Shown here: piece after piece, positions 36,701 through 45,619 of the stretch
Numbering within the stretch: position 1 is the stretch's first letter
Layout: each line of letters begins with the position of its first letter
Assembly: GCA_964536015.1 (NCBI GenBank)
Contig: CAZHVS010000004.1
Span: forward strand, 1-64,000
Source of the DNA: CAZHVS01 sp964536015
GTDB taxonomy: Bacteria; Bacteroidota; Ignavibacteria; Ignavibacteriales; Ignavibacteriaceae
DNA: 64,000 bases
Direction of reading: 5' to 3'
Program-made: the position numbers and the translations under genes
Notes under the pieces: model-generated
The model's input: only the letters and a program-made list of their open reading frames with translations
Database searches by the model: none
What the model was told of the DNA's origin: nothing

Positions 36701-37175
36701 CGTTTTCTACAAGGCTGTAAGCAACAATACCACCTATACATGCAGTAGTGCAAATTAAACCTTCGTGATATTTTTGCAATACTTCAAAATCTATTCTTGG
36801 ACGATAATAATATCCTTCTTTAAATCCTATTGTTGATAACTTGACTAAATTTTTATAACCAGTTTTATTTTTTGCAAGTAAAATAAGATGGTAATATTGT
36901 TTTTTCTTTTTTTTGCCGGTTAATTCTTCAACCTTTCCTCTATCTTTCCTGTTTCCTTCTTTAACTATATAAGCTTCCATCCCAACGATTGGTTTAATTC
37001 CAGCTTTTGTAGCAATTTTATAAAATTCAGGAACTCCATATAATACACCATGGTCAGTTAATGCTACCGCGGGCATCTCAAATTTTTTTGCAGCGTTTAC
37101 AAGCCCTTCAACTGTACAGGCTCCATCCTGTAAACTATAGTGTGTATGATTATGTAGATGTACAAAATTTGTCAT
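33711..37175 (-). CDS. dnaE: DNA polymerase III alpha subunit
   Basis: Replicative polymerase, DnaE1 class. The N-terminal PHP domain has HLHNHTHYSLQDG, ALTDHG and NDCHYI. The polymerase core carries GPGRGSAAGSLVAY and the catalytic aspartates in PDIDVDFDD (about 403-411), followed by the YRPGPM and SHSVAYSFLAYQTAYLKAHY segments. The helix-hairpin-helix region, the OB fold (GVITELNLKIDKSGRTMAFFNLDD) and C-terminal domain follow. Length 1154 is typical. No intein or insertion seen. Confidence 0.97.
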   Translation of the reverse strand: MTNFVHLHNHTHYSLQDGACTVEGLVNAAKKFEMPAVALTDHGVLYGVPEFYKIATKAGIKPIVGMEAYIVKEGNRKDRGKVEELTGKKKKKQYYHLILLAKNKTGYKNLVKLSTIGFKEGYYYRPRIDFEVLQKYHEGLICTTACIGGIVAYSLVENDYEKARKIASQYYELFGDDFYLEIQDHLMESEKPMLDGMPRLSKELGIKLVATNDCHYINKEDAIPHNILIYLSDKTGEVDYKKLRYGTDQIYFKSKEEMINLFIHLPKAIENTIEIESKIDLKLGQESYYFPRFPIPENVDVRTLDEYFELLATQKLKEKFPETDAEILKRFNYEIDIIKKMGFAGYFLIVQDFINAAKERNIPVGPGRGSAAGSLVAYVLGITNINPLKYNLLFERFLNPERKSMPDIDVDFDDEMRGEVIEYVKQKYGSECVSQIITFNRLSSRAVIRDVARVLKIPIPMVNNITKFIPSKFGKVYTIDEALNEVPELKWVKDSKDEQIQELIKFAKVLEGMNRNASKHAAGIVITPSDVSDYVPLANATGQEEIVTQYNMKELEAAGILKMDFLGLRTLSIIRDTLKFIEQNHNKKIDIDNIPLDDEKTYRIFWRGQTTGVFQFESAPMREYLKKLKPTSINDLSAMNALYRPGPMDFINDFIDRKSGRKAVEYIHPVLEPILNETYGIIVYQEQVIQIANKVAGMTLSEADILRRAMGKKNLKEMEQQQSKFVEGAVKNKIPEKIARDIFEVINKFANYGFNKSHSVAYSFLAYQTAYLKAHYTAEFLAANLTHEFGDKNKVAKFLEDCRKLKTTVLPPNVNRPSVFFNVEKGKIRFGLSAIKNVGIGAVEEIIRAKEKIGRNFKSIFDFCSSVDTRIVNKRVLEGLILGGAFDSINRNRASLFASVESALNFGAKIQNFKMKHENSLFGSSHDEEIIHEMPMENIEDWSESERLAKEREVIGFYVTDHPLKKYELEFKSFATIHLGEVEETDIQGTVRACGVITELNLKIDKSGRTMAFFNLDDFTGSCECLMFATAYEKAKQFIANETPVIVISRPESSGDAIKLHIDEVIPIESAKEKFTKNIKITVEKEKCDENIIHQLKKILEKHKGDIPVFIELQNNGNGNRYFKLSSLKVKISQTLIKDIYKLLGEESILLLPS

Positions 37176-37297
37176 CGCTGAATTTAAAGCAGTTTTTTTT
37201 GAATGAGAAAAGAAATTGTCTATTGAATTTTAATAAGAAAAAAGGAGAAAAAAAAAGTTGTAATGAAATAATTTTTTATATGTCTAAATATCAGCAA

Positions 37298-37750
37298 TCA
37301 TTTTTTGCCGGAGTGTCCAAATCCTCCTTCTCCTCTTTTGCTCTTCTTAATATTTTTTGATTCAATAATGTTAGCATCATATACTTTGGATAAAACAAGC
37401 TGTGCAATCCTGTCACCCTCATGTATTTCAAATTTTTTTTCTCCAAGATTAATCAGAATTATTTTTATTTCACCACGATAGTCAGAATCAATTGTACCGG
37501 GTGAATTCAGGATTCCAATTCCATGATTAATTGCAAGACCGCTTCTTGGTCTAACTTGTAGTTCATACCCTTTTGGAATTTCAACAACAAGATTTGTTGG
37601 AATAAGTGCAACTTTGTAAGGATGAATAACTATTTTCTTTTCAATTGCAGCTCTTATGTCCATTCCTGCACTTCCTGTTGTTGCATATGCAGGTAAAGGC
37701 AAATCAATAAATTTATCTGATATTCTTTTAAACTTTAATTTTATCTTCAT
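37298..37750 (-). CDS. dut: dUTP diphosphatase
   Basis: Hydrolyses dUTP to dUMP, keeping uracil out of DNA. All five trimeric dUTPase motifs are present: SAGMDIRA (27-34), RPRSGLA (67-73), GTIDSDYRGEI (85-95), GDRIAQLVL (112-120) and the C-terminal RGEGGFGHSG (139-148). The start overlaps the stop of the flippase gene by four bases. A gap of about 120 AT-rich bases without clear signals separates it from dnaE. Confidence 0.97.
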   Translation of the reverse strand: MKIKLKFKRISDKFIDLPLPAYATTGSAGMDIRAAIEKKIVIHPYKVALIPTNLVVEIPKGYELQVRPRSGLAINHGIGILNSPGTIDSDYRGEIKIILINLGEKKFEIHEGDRIAQLVLSKVYDANIIESKNIKKSKRGEGGFGHSGKK

Positions 37751-39216
37751 TTTAAAATATTTACTTTGTTAACAACATATTTCAAAAAATTCACTTCTTT
37801 TTTCTCAAAGACCTTCGTAAAAAATATTAACACGAAGAAGAGAATTAATAAAAGAAATTTATAAAGCATCGTTAATTCATTATAAGAACGAAGCAAATAA
37901 AAACATATACCAACAATAATTATCGAAGTAAAAATTTTAACGAGTTTAATATATTCATATTGAATCGGGTAAAACTTTTGAGTAACTATAAACAAACCGG
38001 CAGCCATAACAATGTAGCTTGCAAGTGTTGTATAAGCAGCTCCCATTAATCCAAATATTGGAATGAGTATAAAATTAAAACCGATATTAACAGCTGCACC
38101 TATCCCGGTAACTATCGGAACATAATTGCTCTTTTCTTTAATATAAATTCCCGAAGTAAAATTCACATACAAACCATTGAACAAATAAGCCAGAAGAATT
38201 ATCGGAACGATTTCTAATCCGTTCCAGTAGGCACTTCCAATTATTGTCTTGCCAAATATTTTTACTTTAACAATGTCATCAATAAAAAGAGAAAGCAAAA
38301 CTAAAATTATGCTGGAAACGAGAGCAAAATAAGTAAGCACTTTTGCAAAAATTTCCTTTGCATTTTTTTCTTTTGCATTAGCCATAAAAAAAGGCTGCCA
38401 GGCAAATTGAAACATGGAAACGAATAACATCATAAAAATTCCAAGACGATAATTTGCCTGAAAAATTCCGACAGTTTTTAAATCAGTAAGCATTTGTAAA
38501 ATAGGACGATTAATCACCTGTACAAACATTGAAGCTAAACCTGAAGGCAGATAAGGAATTCCAAATTTGAAAAGCCTTTTGAACAGTACAAAATTAAATG
38601 AGATAGTTAAATTTTTTAATATAAAAGGAATTAAAGCTAATAATGAAAACAAAGAAGCTGCAAGATTGCTAATAAATACGGCTTCAATTCCCATCTTCCA
38701 TTTTATTATTAAAAGAACATTCAGAATAACATTGATTAAAATATTTCCGACTTTAATTGCCGCAAATACTTTGGCTTTGCGTTCAAGTCTTAAGCCGATG
38801 AATGGAGTAACGGCAAGAGCATCAACTAAAAGTATAACTGCAAAATAATTTATAATGTATTCATACCCTGAAGGAACACCAACTGTACTCATCATAGGGT
38901 TTTTAAACACATAGATAAGAAATGAAAACAAAACTGATGTTACCACAACAGAATAAAAAGGAGTTGAAAAATTTTCTTTCTTATCACCAATCTCAAGCGT
39001 AGAAGCAAATCGGAGGTAGGCAGAGTCCATTCCATACAAATAAATTATATTGAAGATTGCTATGAAAGCATAAACATTGGCAACTATGCCATATTCGTCA
39101 GGGATAAACGAATTAGTATAAATTGGAATAAGCAGAAAATTAAGAAAACGTCCAAGAATAGTGCTTGTTCCATAAATGGCTGTATCTTTTGTAAGTTGTT
39201 TTAATTTATCAAGCAT
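37747..39216 (-). CDS. Polysaccharide flippase (Wzx/PST family)
   Basis: About 12-14 hydrophobic segments over 489 residues, with the family N-terminus LTKDTAIYGTSTILGRFLNFLLIPIYTN and the repeat of paired helices seen in oligosaccharide flippases. It is expected to move lipid-linked saccharides to the outer leaflet. It is separated from the capsule locus by accA, the thioesterase and nadC, and is a second flippase besides the one at 48051-49499, so the two may serve different glycans. Confidence 0.88.
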   Translation of the reverse strand: MLDKLKQLTKDTAIYGTSTILGRFLNFLLIPIYTNSFIPDEYGIVANVYAFIAIFNIIYLYGMDSAYLRFASTLEIGDKKENFSTPFYSVVVTSVLFSFLIYVFKNPMMSTVGVPSGYEYIINYFAVILLVDALAVTPFIGLRLERKAKVFAAIKVGNILINVILNVLLIIKWKMGIEAVFISNLAASLFSLLALIPFILKNLTISFNFVLFKRLFKFGIPYLPSGLASMFVQVINRPILQMLTDLKTVGIFQANYRLGIFMMLFVSMFQFAWQPFFMANAKEKNAKEIFAKVLTYFALVSSIILVLLSLFIDDIVKVKIFGKTIIGSAYWNGLEIVPIILLAYLFNGLYVNFTSGIYIKEKSNYVPIVTGIGAAVNIGFNFILIPIFGLMGAAYTTLASYIVMAAGLFIVTQKFYPIQYEYIKLVKIFTSIIIVGICFYLLRSYNELTMLYKFLLLILFFVLIFFTKVFEKKEVNFLKYVVNKVNILK

Positions 39217-39224
39217 TCTTCAAA

Positions 39225-40070
39225 TTATTTTTTTAAAGTAACCTCAAGAGATATATCAAGTGCTTTAACACTATGAGTTAAAGCTCCTACGGAAATATAA
39301 TCAACACCGGTTTCTGCAATCTGTTTAACAGTTTCATAATTAATTCCACCGGAAGCCTCGAGCTTACATTTTCCATTTGTAATTTTCACTGCTTCTCTTA
39401 ATAATTCAACAGTGAAATTATCAAGCATTATAATATCTACTTCATTTAATAAAGCTTCTTTAAGCTGGTCAAGATTTGTAACCTCCACTTCTATTTTCAG
39501 GTTTTGGTTATTTTTTTTATTAAAATCTTTACAGGCTGTAATTGCTTTTGTAATTGACCCTGCAACCTCTAAATGGTTATCTTTAATAAGAAACATATCA
39601 TACAAACCAAAACGATGATTATCAGCGCCGCCAATTTTTACAGCAAGTTTATCAAGCATTCTTAAACCGGGAACAGTCTTTCTTGTATCAAGTATTTTTG
39701 CTTTTGTATGTTTTATCAGTTGAAAATATTTATTAGACGCTGTTGCGATACCACTCATCCTCTGAAAAATATTTAAAGCAGTTCTTTCACAAGTTAAAAT
39801 AGTTGATGCTCTTCCATAAACCTCAGCAACAATATCACCTTTTTTTACCTCTTTTCCTTCATCAGAAAATTGTGTAAAAGAAATTTCTTGATCATATAAC
39901 TTGAAAACTCTTTCAATAATATTAAGTCCTGCAATTATTCCATTATCCTTTACTAGAAATTTTCCAACAGCATTAATATCAGAATTTATTATCGCACCAG
40001 TTGTAACATCTCCCGAGCCAATATCTTCCTTTAATATAGAAAGAATAAAAGTATCAAATTCAGTTTTCAT
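39225..40070 (-). CDS. nadC: Quinolinate phosphoribosyltransferase
   Basis: Converts quinolinate and PRPP to nicotinate mononucleotide in NAD synthesis. Evidence: EDIGSGDVTT near the N-terminus, ERTALNIFQRMSGIAT, the catalytic stretch ILDTRKTVPGLRMLDKLAVKIGGADNHRFGLYDM, KDNHL, and the C-terminal EASGGIN and GVDYISVGALTHS. The 281-residue length is standard. It overlaps the upstream thioesterase gene by 11 bases. Confidence 0.97.
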   Translation of the reverse strand: MKTEFDTFILSILKEDIGSGDVTTGAIINSDINAVGKFLVKDNGIIAGLNIIERVFKLYDQEISFTQFSDEGKEVKKGDIVAEVYGRASTILTCERTALNIFQRMSGIATASNKYFQLIKHTKAKILDTRKTVPGLRMLDKLAVKIGGADNHRFGLYDMFLIKDNHLEVAGSITKAITACKDFNKKNNQNLKIEVEVTNLDQLKEALLNEVDIIMLDNFTVELLREAVKITNGKCKLEASGGINYETVKQIAETGVDYISVGALTHSVKALDISLEVTLKK

Positions 40071-40479
40071 AACCGAAAAATCCTTTTACTTTATCAAGAA
40101 AAAATTGTGGACAGCGAACAGCTTTACCAGAGGAATCTTTCATAAATACGTGTTCTGTATAACCTTGGGCCAAGAGTTTATGGTCTGATTTTCTTATTAT
40201 GTTATAATCAATATGAATTTTTATTGCGGGCAATTCCTCCATCATACTTTCTATAATAATTATCTCATCATAAAAAGCAGGGGAAAGATATTTTGCTTTT
40301 GATTCAATTACCGGAAGATGATAACCCTGGTCTTCAATTGATTTATAAGACAAACCGATATCTCTTAACATTTCAGTTCTACCTATTTCAAAGTATTCAT
40401 AATATTTTGGATTATATACAAACTTCATTCTATCAGTTTCTGAAAACCTGACTCTTAATTCAGTTGTTGTTCTTAACAT
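40060..40479 (-). CDS. Acyl-CoA thioesterase, YbgC/4-hydroxybenzoyl-CoA thioesterase family
   Basis: Single hotdog-fold domain of 139 residues. The motif VRFSETDRMKFVYNPKYYEYFEIGRTEMLR matches the family start with the catalytic acidic residue, although the usual Gly-Val and His after ETD are replaced (MKF...N). It hydrolyses acyl-CoA or related thioesters; the natural substrate is unknown. It lies eight bases after accA and overlaps nadC. Confidence 0.85.
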   Translation of the reverse strand: MLRTTTELRVRFSETDRMKFVYNPKYYEYFEIGRTEMLRDIGLSYKSIEDQGYHLPVIESKAKYLSPAFYDEIIIIESMMEELPAIKIHIDYNIIRKSDHKLLAQGYTEHVFMKDSSGKAVRCPQFFLDKVKGFFGYEN

Positions 40480-40487
40480 AATTTCCT

Positions 40488-41438
40488 CTATTCTGTGTAA
40501 GCTCCCATTGAAGCAAATTTTTCTATTCTCATCTCAACAATTTTTTCTGGTTTTATTTTTAAAAGTTCTTTCAATTCTTCTTTCAAAATTGTCTTTAGTC
40601 TTGATGCAGCTTCTTCGTGATTTTTATGAGCACCTCCGAGAGGTTCGGGAACAATTCTATCAATTACTTTCATCTCGAGCAAATCATTAGCTGTAAGTTT
40701 CAAAGCTTCAGCCGCTTGTTCTTTGTAATCCCAGCTTCTCCATAGTATACTTGAACAGGATTCAGGACTGATAACTGAATACCAAGTGTTTTCAAGCATA
40801 AGAATTCTATCACCAACACCAATTCCCAAAGCACCGCCGCTTGCACCTTCACCAATAATTACAACAATGATTGGAACTTTTAGTTTGCTCATTTCAAATA
40901 AATTTTTTGCAATCGCTTCAGCCTGTCCTCTTTCTTCAGCTTCTAAGCCGGGATAAGCACCCGGTGTATCAATTAATGTTATGACGGGTTTATTAAATTT
41001 TTCGGCAAGTTTCATTAAACGCAATGCTTTACGATATCCTTCAGGATTAGCCATTCCAAAATTTCTGTAAACGTTTGACTTGGTATCTCTCCCTTTTTGC
41101 TGACCGATAATCATTACTTTAAACTCATCAATTTTTGCAAATCCTCCAACAATTGCTTTGTCATCTTTAAAATACCTGTCCCCGTGAAGTTCAACAAAAT
41201 CTTTTGTCATAAGATAAATGTAATCAAGAGTATAAGGACGTTCAGGATGACGGGCTAATTGCACACGCTGCCAACGTGTAAGGTTTTTATAAATATTTTC
41301 TTTTAACTGTTGAACTTTTTCTTCAAGTGCTTTTATCTCGCTGCCAAGATTAAAATTATCTGACAGTTTTTTCATTTCCGAAATCTTTTCTTCAAGTTCA
41401 ATGATGGGTTTTTCAAATTCAAGTATAGTCTTTGCCAT
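40488..41438 (-). CDS. accA: Acetyl-CoA carboxylase carboxyltransferase alpha subunit
   Basis: Transfers carboxyl from biotin to acetyl-CoA in fatty-acid synthesis, together with AccD. The N-terminal helical region (LEFEKPIIELEEKISEMKKL) and the crotonase-like core with RHPERPYTLDYI, VGGFAKID, GQQKGRDTKSNVYRNFGMANPEGYRKALRLM, LIDTPGAYPG, GEGASGGALGIG and VISPESCSSILWRS are intact. AAGGA lies six bases before the ATG at 41438; an ATG two codons upstream (41444) overlaps the stop of the preceding gene and is less well placed. Confidence 0.96.
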   Translation of the reverse strand: MAKTILEFEKPIIELEEKISEMKKLSDNFNLGSEIKALEEKVQQLKENIYKNLTRWQRVQLARHPERPYTLDYIYLMTKDFVELHGDRYFKDDKAIVGGFAKIDEFKVMIIGQQKGRDTKSNVYRNFGMANPEGYRKALRLMKLAEKFNKPVITLIDTPGAYPGLEAEERGQAEAIAKNLFEMSKLKVPIIVVIIGEGASGGALGIGVGDRILMLENTWYSVISPESCSSILWRSWDYKEQAAEALKLTANDLLEMKVIDRIVPEPLGGAHKNHEEAASRLKTILKEELKELLKIKPEKIVEMRIEKFASMGAYTE

Positions 41439-41440
41439 AT

Positions 41441-43414
41441 TCATTCCTTAGTAAAAAGTATTTTACTTATCGTCTTTCCAATTATTTCAAGGTCAAGCCA
41501 TATGTTTTGATTCTTTGCATAGAATATATTCAGTCTTTGTGTGTTTTCCTCTTTTTCAAGAAACCATAAACCGGTAATTCCTTTTTTCCCTAGATACAAA
41601 TTATATATATTATTTTCTTCTTTTGGTCCGACAAAACTTAATTTTCCCATTAATACAGATGGACAGTTCTTAATCATCTGAAGAAAATAGTTTTTACTTT
41701 CTTTGGTAAACAAAAAGACAAATGGAGAAATAAAAATCATTACAAAAATTGAAATTATAATATCAAACAATCTTTTAATGAATTTATTCAGCGGTTGTGT
41801 AATATTATATGTAATTTCTATCAATGGAATATCATCAAGAATATTTACTTCTGATTTACCTACAAGAAATTCAAGATTGTTTCCAGCAAGTTTAAATTCT
41901 ACATTTTCCTTTTGACAATCGGCTACAATCTTCATAATGCTGTTATATGCAATATCTTTAGATGAAAAAATCACTTCCGAAATCTTTTTCTGCTTAATAA
42001 TTTTCAAAATATTTTCAATACTTCCAATTACTTCAACCTCTTCTAATTTTCTTCCAATATCTTTCCGTGAGGTTGAAATCAAACCTTCTACATTATGATA
42101 ACTTGTGTACTTTGATTTTAATTTTCTGGCTATCTCTAATGCAGAATCACTTACTCCAACAATCAATGTTCTTACGATTGAATTTTCTGAACTTGAAATA
42201 CCCAGCTTAAAAAACAATTTGACAAAAATTCTCCAGCCGGAGAAAGCAATAAGCAAGACCAGATAATTAATTATGATAACTATTCGGCTATAAGCAAACT
42301 CTTTAAAAAAATAAGTTAATGAGGAGACCACAAAGAACCCAGGAATTACAGCGATTAATCCTTTGAGAACAGAAATGTTATCTTTTTTATATGCTCCAAG
42401 CAATGATGAAGTGATTATTTGAGCAATAGCGGGAATACTATAAATAATAAGAAAAGCTTCTTCGTGAAAACCTGACCAGCTTGTTTTAACTGAGGAATAA
42501 ATTTTCTCAGCGATAAAAAGCGAGAGATTAAAAAAAATGAAATCAAGAATTACAGAAATAAGAATTAATTTTTTTCTTCCAATGAAGGCAAATAGTGTTC
42601 TGATAAAAATTGCAGAGCGAAGAATAAATTCAACTATAAGTGAACTGGCAAAATGTTTTTTTACAAAGAGATGCATTGCATTATAAAAAACTTTTGTTTC
42701 ATCAAGACTGCTTCGCTTTGTCGATTCTCCCTTATAATGAATTATTCTTGTCGAATGAACATAGTAGACTTTATAACCAGCTTTCTGAACTCTATAACAC
42801 CAATCCAGGTCTTCTCCATACATAAAAAATGTTTCATCAAGTCCGCCAATTTTTTCGTACACATCTTTCCGTATCATCATAAATGAACCTGAGATTGCAT
42901 CAACTTCATAAGACTGATTTTCATCAAGATAAGTAAGATTATAACGAGCAAATAATTTGCTTTTTGGAAAGAGTGTACTTAATCCTGTTACCTTACAAAA
43001 TGATGTCCAAGGACCTGGAAAACTCCTTCTGCACGCAAGCTGCAAGGTACCATCGGGATTCAAAATTTTACAGCCTGCAAGTCCAACCTCAGAATTTGCC
43101 CTAAAAAAATTTATCATTGTTTCAAAAGTATCTTCACTTATAATAGTATCGGGATTAAGCAATAGAATATATTTCCCAGTGCTTAATTTCATTCCAAGGT
43201 TATTTGCCTTACTAAAACCAAGATTGACAGGATTAAAAATTTTTTTTACATCAGGATATTTTTCTTTAAGCAATTCAACACTACCATCATCCGAAGCATT
43301 ATCAACAACAATAACTTCACAGTTAATGTTTTGTGATGCTTTTTCTATTGAGCTTAGTAGATTTTGAAGGAATTCTTTTACGTTATAGTTAACTATGATG
43401 ATTGATAAGTCCAC
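41441..43414 (-). CDS. GT2 glycosyltransferase fused to a shortened phosphoglycosyltransferase-like module
   Basis: Residues 1-250 are a rhamnosyltransferase-like GT2 domain: VVDNASDDGS, the DxD-type LLNPDT, and GEDLDWCYRVQKAGYK. Residues about 265-400 hold several membrane helices, about 417-540 a Rossmann-like segment (VGVSDSALEIARKL) as in polyisoprenyl-phosphate hexose-1-phosphate transferases, and 548-657 the start (KRLFDIIIS) and end (GKLSFVGP, KKGITGLW) of their catalytic domain. The roughly 57 residues between, which hold KFRTM and the catalytic DE pair in the intact paralogue at 44203-45606, are missing. The C-terminal half is thus probably not a transferase. The start codon is GTG. 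Confidence 0.85.
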   Translation of the reverse strand: MDLSIIIVNYNVKEFLQNLLSSIEKASQNINCEVIVVDNASDDGSVELLKEKYPDVKKIFNPVNLGFSKANNLGMKLSTGKYILLLNPDTIISEDTFETMINFFRANSEVGLAGCKILNPDGTLQLACRRSFPGPWTSFCKVTGLSTLFPKSKLFARYNLTYLDENQSYEVDAISGSFMMIRKDVYEKIGGLDETFFMYGEDLDWCYRVQKAGYKVYYVHSTRIIHYKGESTKRSSLDETKVFYNAMHLFVKKHFASSLIVEFILRSAIFIRTLFAFIGRKKLILISVILDFIFFNLSLFIAEKIYSSVKTSWSGFHEEAFLIIYSIPAIAQIITSSLLGAYKKDNISVLKGLIAVIPGFFVVSSLTYFFKEFAYSRIVIIINYLVLLIAFSGWRIFVKLFFKLGISSSENSIVRTLIVGVSDSALEIARKLKSKYTSYHNVEGLISTSRKDIGRKLEEVEVIGSIENILKIIKQKKISEVIFSSKDIAYNSIMKIVADCQKENVEFKLAGNNLEFLVGKSEVNILDDIPLIEITYNITQPLNKFIKRLFDIIISIFVMIFISPFVFLFTKESKNYFLQMIKNCPSVLMGKLSFVGPKEENNIYNLYLGKKGITGLWFLEKEENTQRLNIFYAKNQNIWLDLEIIGKTISKILFTKE

Positions 43415-43428
43415 ACCATAGCCTGTAA

Positions 43429-44148
43429 TTAAAGATTGCCAAGAGCACTTTTAATTCTTAAACGCCAGACAAGAGTTGCTGCTTCGCGAACAATTTTTTT
43501 TGACATTTTCGATTTCCCGGTTTGTCTATCAATAAAAATGATGGGAATTTCTTTTATTTGAAAACCTTTTTTCCATGCTTTGAAATTCATTTCTATCTGG
43601 AAAGCATAACCATTGGATTTAATTTCATCAAGATTGATTGCTTCAAGTACTTTTCTTCTGAAACATTTAAATCCACCAGTTGAGTCGTGGATTGGTAAGC
43701 CGGTAATTATTCGTGTATATTTGTTTGCAAAAAAACTAAGTAATAATCTCTGCATAGGCCAGTTAACGACATTTACACCGCTAAGATAGCGGCTGCCAAT
43801 AACAAGATCAGCATCTTTTATAGCAATCAGAAAATTTGCAATTTCTTTTGGATCGTGTGAAAAATCAGCATCCATTTCAAAAATAAAATCGTAACCTTTT
43901 TGAATCGCATATTTAAAACCGGCACAATATGCGGTGCCAAGTCCCATCTTTTTTTCGCGTCTTAAAACATTAATACGATCATTAACCATGGATAATTCTT
44001 CGACATAGTTTCCGGTACCATCAGGAGAATTATCATCAACAACAAGAATATCCAGATCGTTATTGTATAAAGTTAATAACTCTGGAATTAATTTCTTGAT
44101 GTTGTCAAGTTCATTGTATGTTGGTATTATTATTAATGATTTAGACAT
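43429..44148 (-). CDS. Polyprenol-phosphate mannose synthase-like GT2
   Basis: Soluble GT-A glycosyltransferase of the DPM1 class that moves a hexose from a nucleotide sugar to a polyprenyl phosphate. IPTYNELDNIKKLIP, VVDDNSPDGTG, the metal-binding FEMDADFSHDP and GSRYLSGVNVVNWP are intact, as is the late STGGFKCFRR. There is no C-terminal membrane domain. It lies at the end of the capsule locus just before the fused GT2 gene (14-base gap). Confidence 0.9.
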   Translation of the reverse strand: MSKSLIIIPTYNELDNIKKLIPELLTLYNNDLDILVVDDNSPDGTGNYVEELSMVNDRINVLRREKKMGLGTAYCAGFKYAIQKGYDFIFEMDADFSHDPKEIANFLIAIKDADLVIGSRYLSGVNVVNWPMQRLLLSFFANKYTRIITGLPIHDSTGGFKCFRRKVLEAINLDEIKSNGYAFQIEMNFKAWKKGFQIKEIPIIFIDRQTGKSKMSKKIVREAATLVWRLRIKSALGNL

Positions 44149-44202
44149 AAATTAAAAAGATTTTTCTACTCTAAATTAAGAAGAATTTCAAAAAATTACA
44201 GA

Positions 44203-45606
44203 CTAATCGTAATGACCTTTGCCAAAAAGTACGACAAAGATTGTTCTTATTAAAATTTTCAAATCCATTCTTAAAGACATATTTTCAATATAAAAAAGAT
44301 CAAATTTCAATTTGGTTTTAACGTCTTCAATATTTTCATCATACTTATGTTTAACCTGTGCCCAACCAGTCACACCGGGTTTTACTCTTAATCTTCTTTT
44401 ATAGTAAGGAATTTCAAGAGCAAATTTTTCAACAAAAAACGGTCTTTCTGGTCTTGGACCAACAAGACTCATTTCGCCTTTAAGAATATTTAGCATCTGA
44501 GGCAGTTCATCCATTCGGACTTTTCTTAAAAATTTTCCAACTCTTGTAATTCTTGGATCATTTTTTTGCGACCAAACTGGACCGCTAAGTTTTTCTGCAT
44601 CTTTTTTCATTGTACGGAATTTGTAAATCTTGAAGATTTTTCCGCCAATTCCACACCTTTCCTGTTTATAAAAAACAGGTCCTTCACTATCTAGTTTAAT
44701 TGCAATTCCTATAATTACCAATAGAGGAAAAGTCAATATCAATATGAGAAAAGAAATTAAAATATCAAATAGTCTTTTAGCTTTTTTTTCCCACTCGGGC
44801 ATCAACCTGGGATTAACTTCTACAAGAGGAAAACCATAGAGCTGGTTTGTTCTTGCCTGACCACTGAGTAATTCAAACAGGTCAGGAACAATTTTAACAG
44901 CAACATTTTTATCTTCACATTTATTGATGATAGAAAGTAACAATTCATCATAATGTTTGTCGAATGCAACTATTACTTCTTTTATATTTTTTTCACCAAT
45001 ATATTTTTCTATCTCTTCAGCTTTTCCAATAACATCAATACCTAGAAATGATTTACCAACATTTTCGGGATTGGTTGCAAGATACCCAACAACATCAAGT
45101 CCAAGTGCTCTGTGAGAGTTTATTTGTTTATGTACTTCATTTGAATCTTTATTAAATCCAACCATAAGTGCATTACGTCTTCCAATTCCTTTAATAAGCA
45201 GATTTCTTTGCACACCTCTGAAAATTAATCTGCCTGTGCTAACAAAGACGAAAGAAATTCCCCAATAAATAAAAATTAAAAATCTGCTTGTTGAAGAAAC
45301 ATTATGAGTAAAATCATCAATAAAAATTATTACGAATAAAATTATTATCCCAATAAAAGTCGCTTTAAATAAACTAGATATTTCATCAAACCTTGAAGAA
45401 GCAAACCACGATTGGTAAAGTCCAACAAAGAAAAAAATCAACAACCAGTAGATATATAAAATCAATATCGGGATATAAAAATCGGGAACAAAAATGTAAT
45501 TGAATACACCCGTTCCTGCCCTTAAAGTCAGATATAGAAGTGCTGCAAAAAGTAATGACAAAAAGTCTGTAAGAAGTAAAAATATTTTTTCGTATTTGGT
45601 ATTCAA
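44203..45606 (-). CDS. Undecaprenyl-phosphate hexose-1-phosphate transferase (WcaJ/WbaP-like)
   Basis: Initiates polysaccharide synthesis by transferring a sugar phosphate to undecaprenyl phosphate. N-terminal membrane helices (about 8-120), a Rossmann-like domain (about 145-260) and the catalytic domain (from about 275): KRLFDILIS, GPVFYKQERCG, KFRTM, RMDELPQ with the catalytic Asp-Glu, GEMSLVGPRPERP and KPGVTGWAQV. The start appears to be TTG with a weak ribosome site, so the exact N-terminus is uncertain. It is the intact counterpart of the shortened module in the fused GT2 gene. Confidence 0.93.
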   Translation of the reverse strand: MNTKYEKIFLLLTDFLSLLFAALLYLTLRAGTGVFNYIFVPDFYIPILILYIYWLLIFFFVGLYQSWFASSRFDEISSLFKATFIGIIILFVIIFIDDFTHNVSSTSRFLIFIYWGISFVFVSTGRLIFRGVQRNLLIKGIGRRNALMVGFNKDSNEVHKQINSHRALGLDVVGYLATNPENVGKSFLGIDVIGKAEEIEKYIGEKNIKEVIVAFDKHYDELLLSIINKCEDKNVAVKIVPDLFELLSGQARTNQLYGFPLVEVNPRLMPEWEKKAKRLFDILISFLILILTFPLLVIIGIAIKLDSEGPVFYKQERCGIGGKIFKIYKFRTMKKDAEKLSGPVWSQKNDPRITRVGKFLRKVRMDELPQMLNILKGEMSLVGPRPERPFFVEKFALEIPYYKRRLRVKPGVTGWAQVKHKYDENIEDVKTKLKFDLFYIENMSLRMDLKILIRTIFVVLFGKGHYD

Positions 45607-45619
45607 ATTTTTCTAAAAA

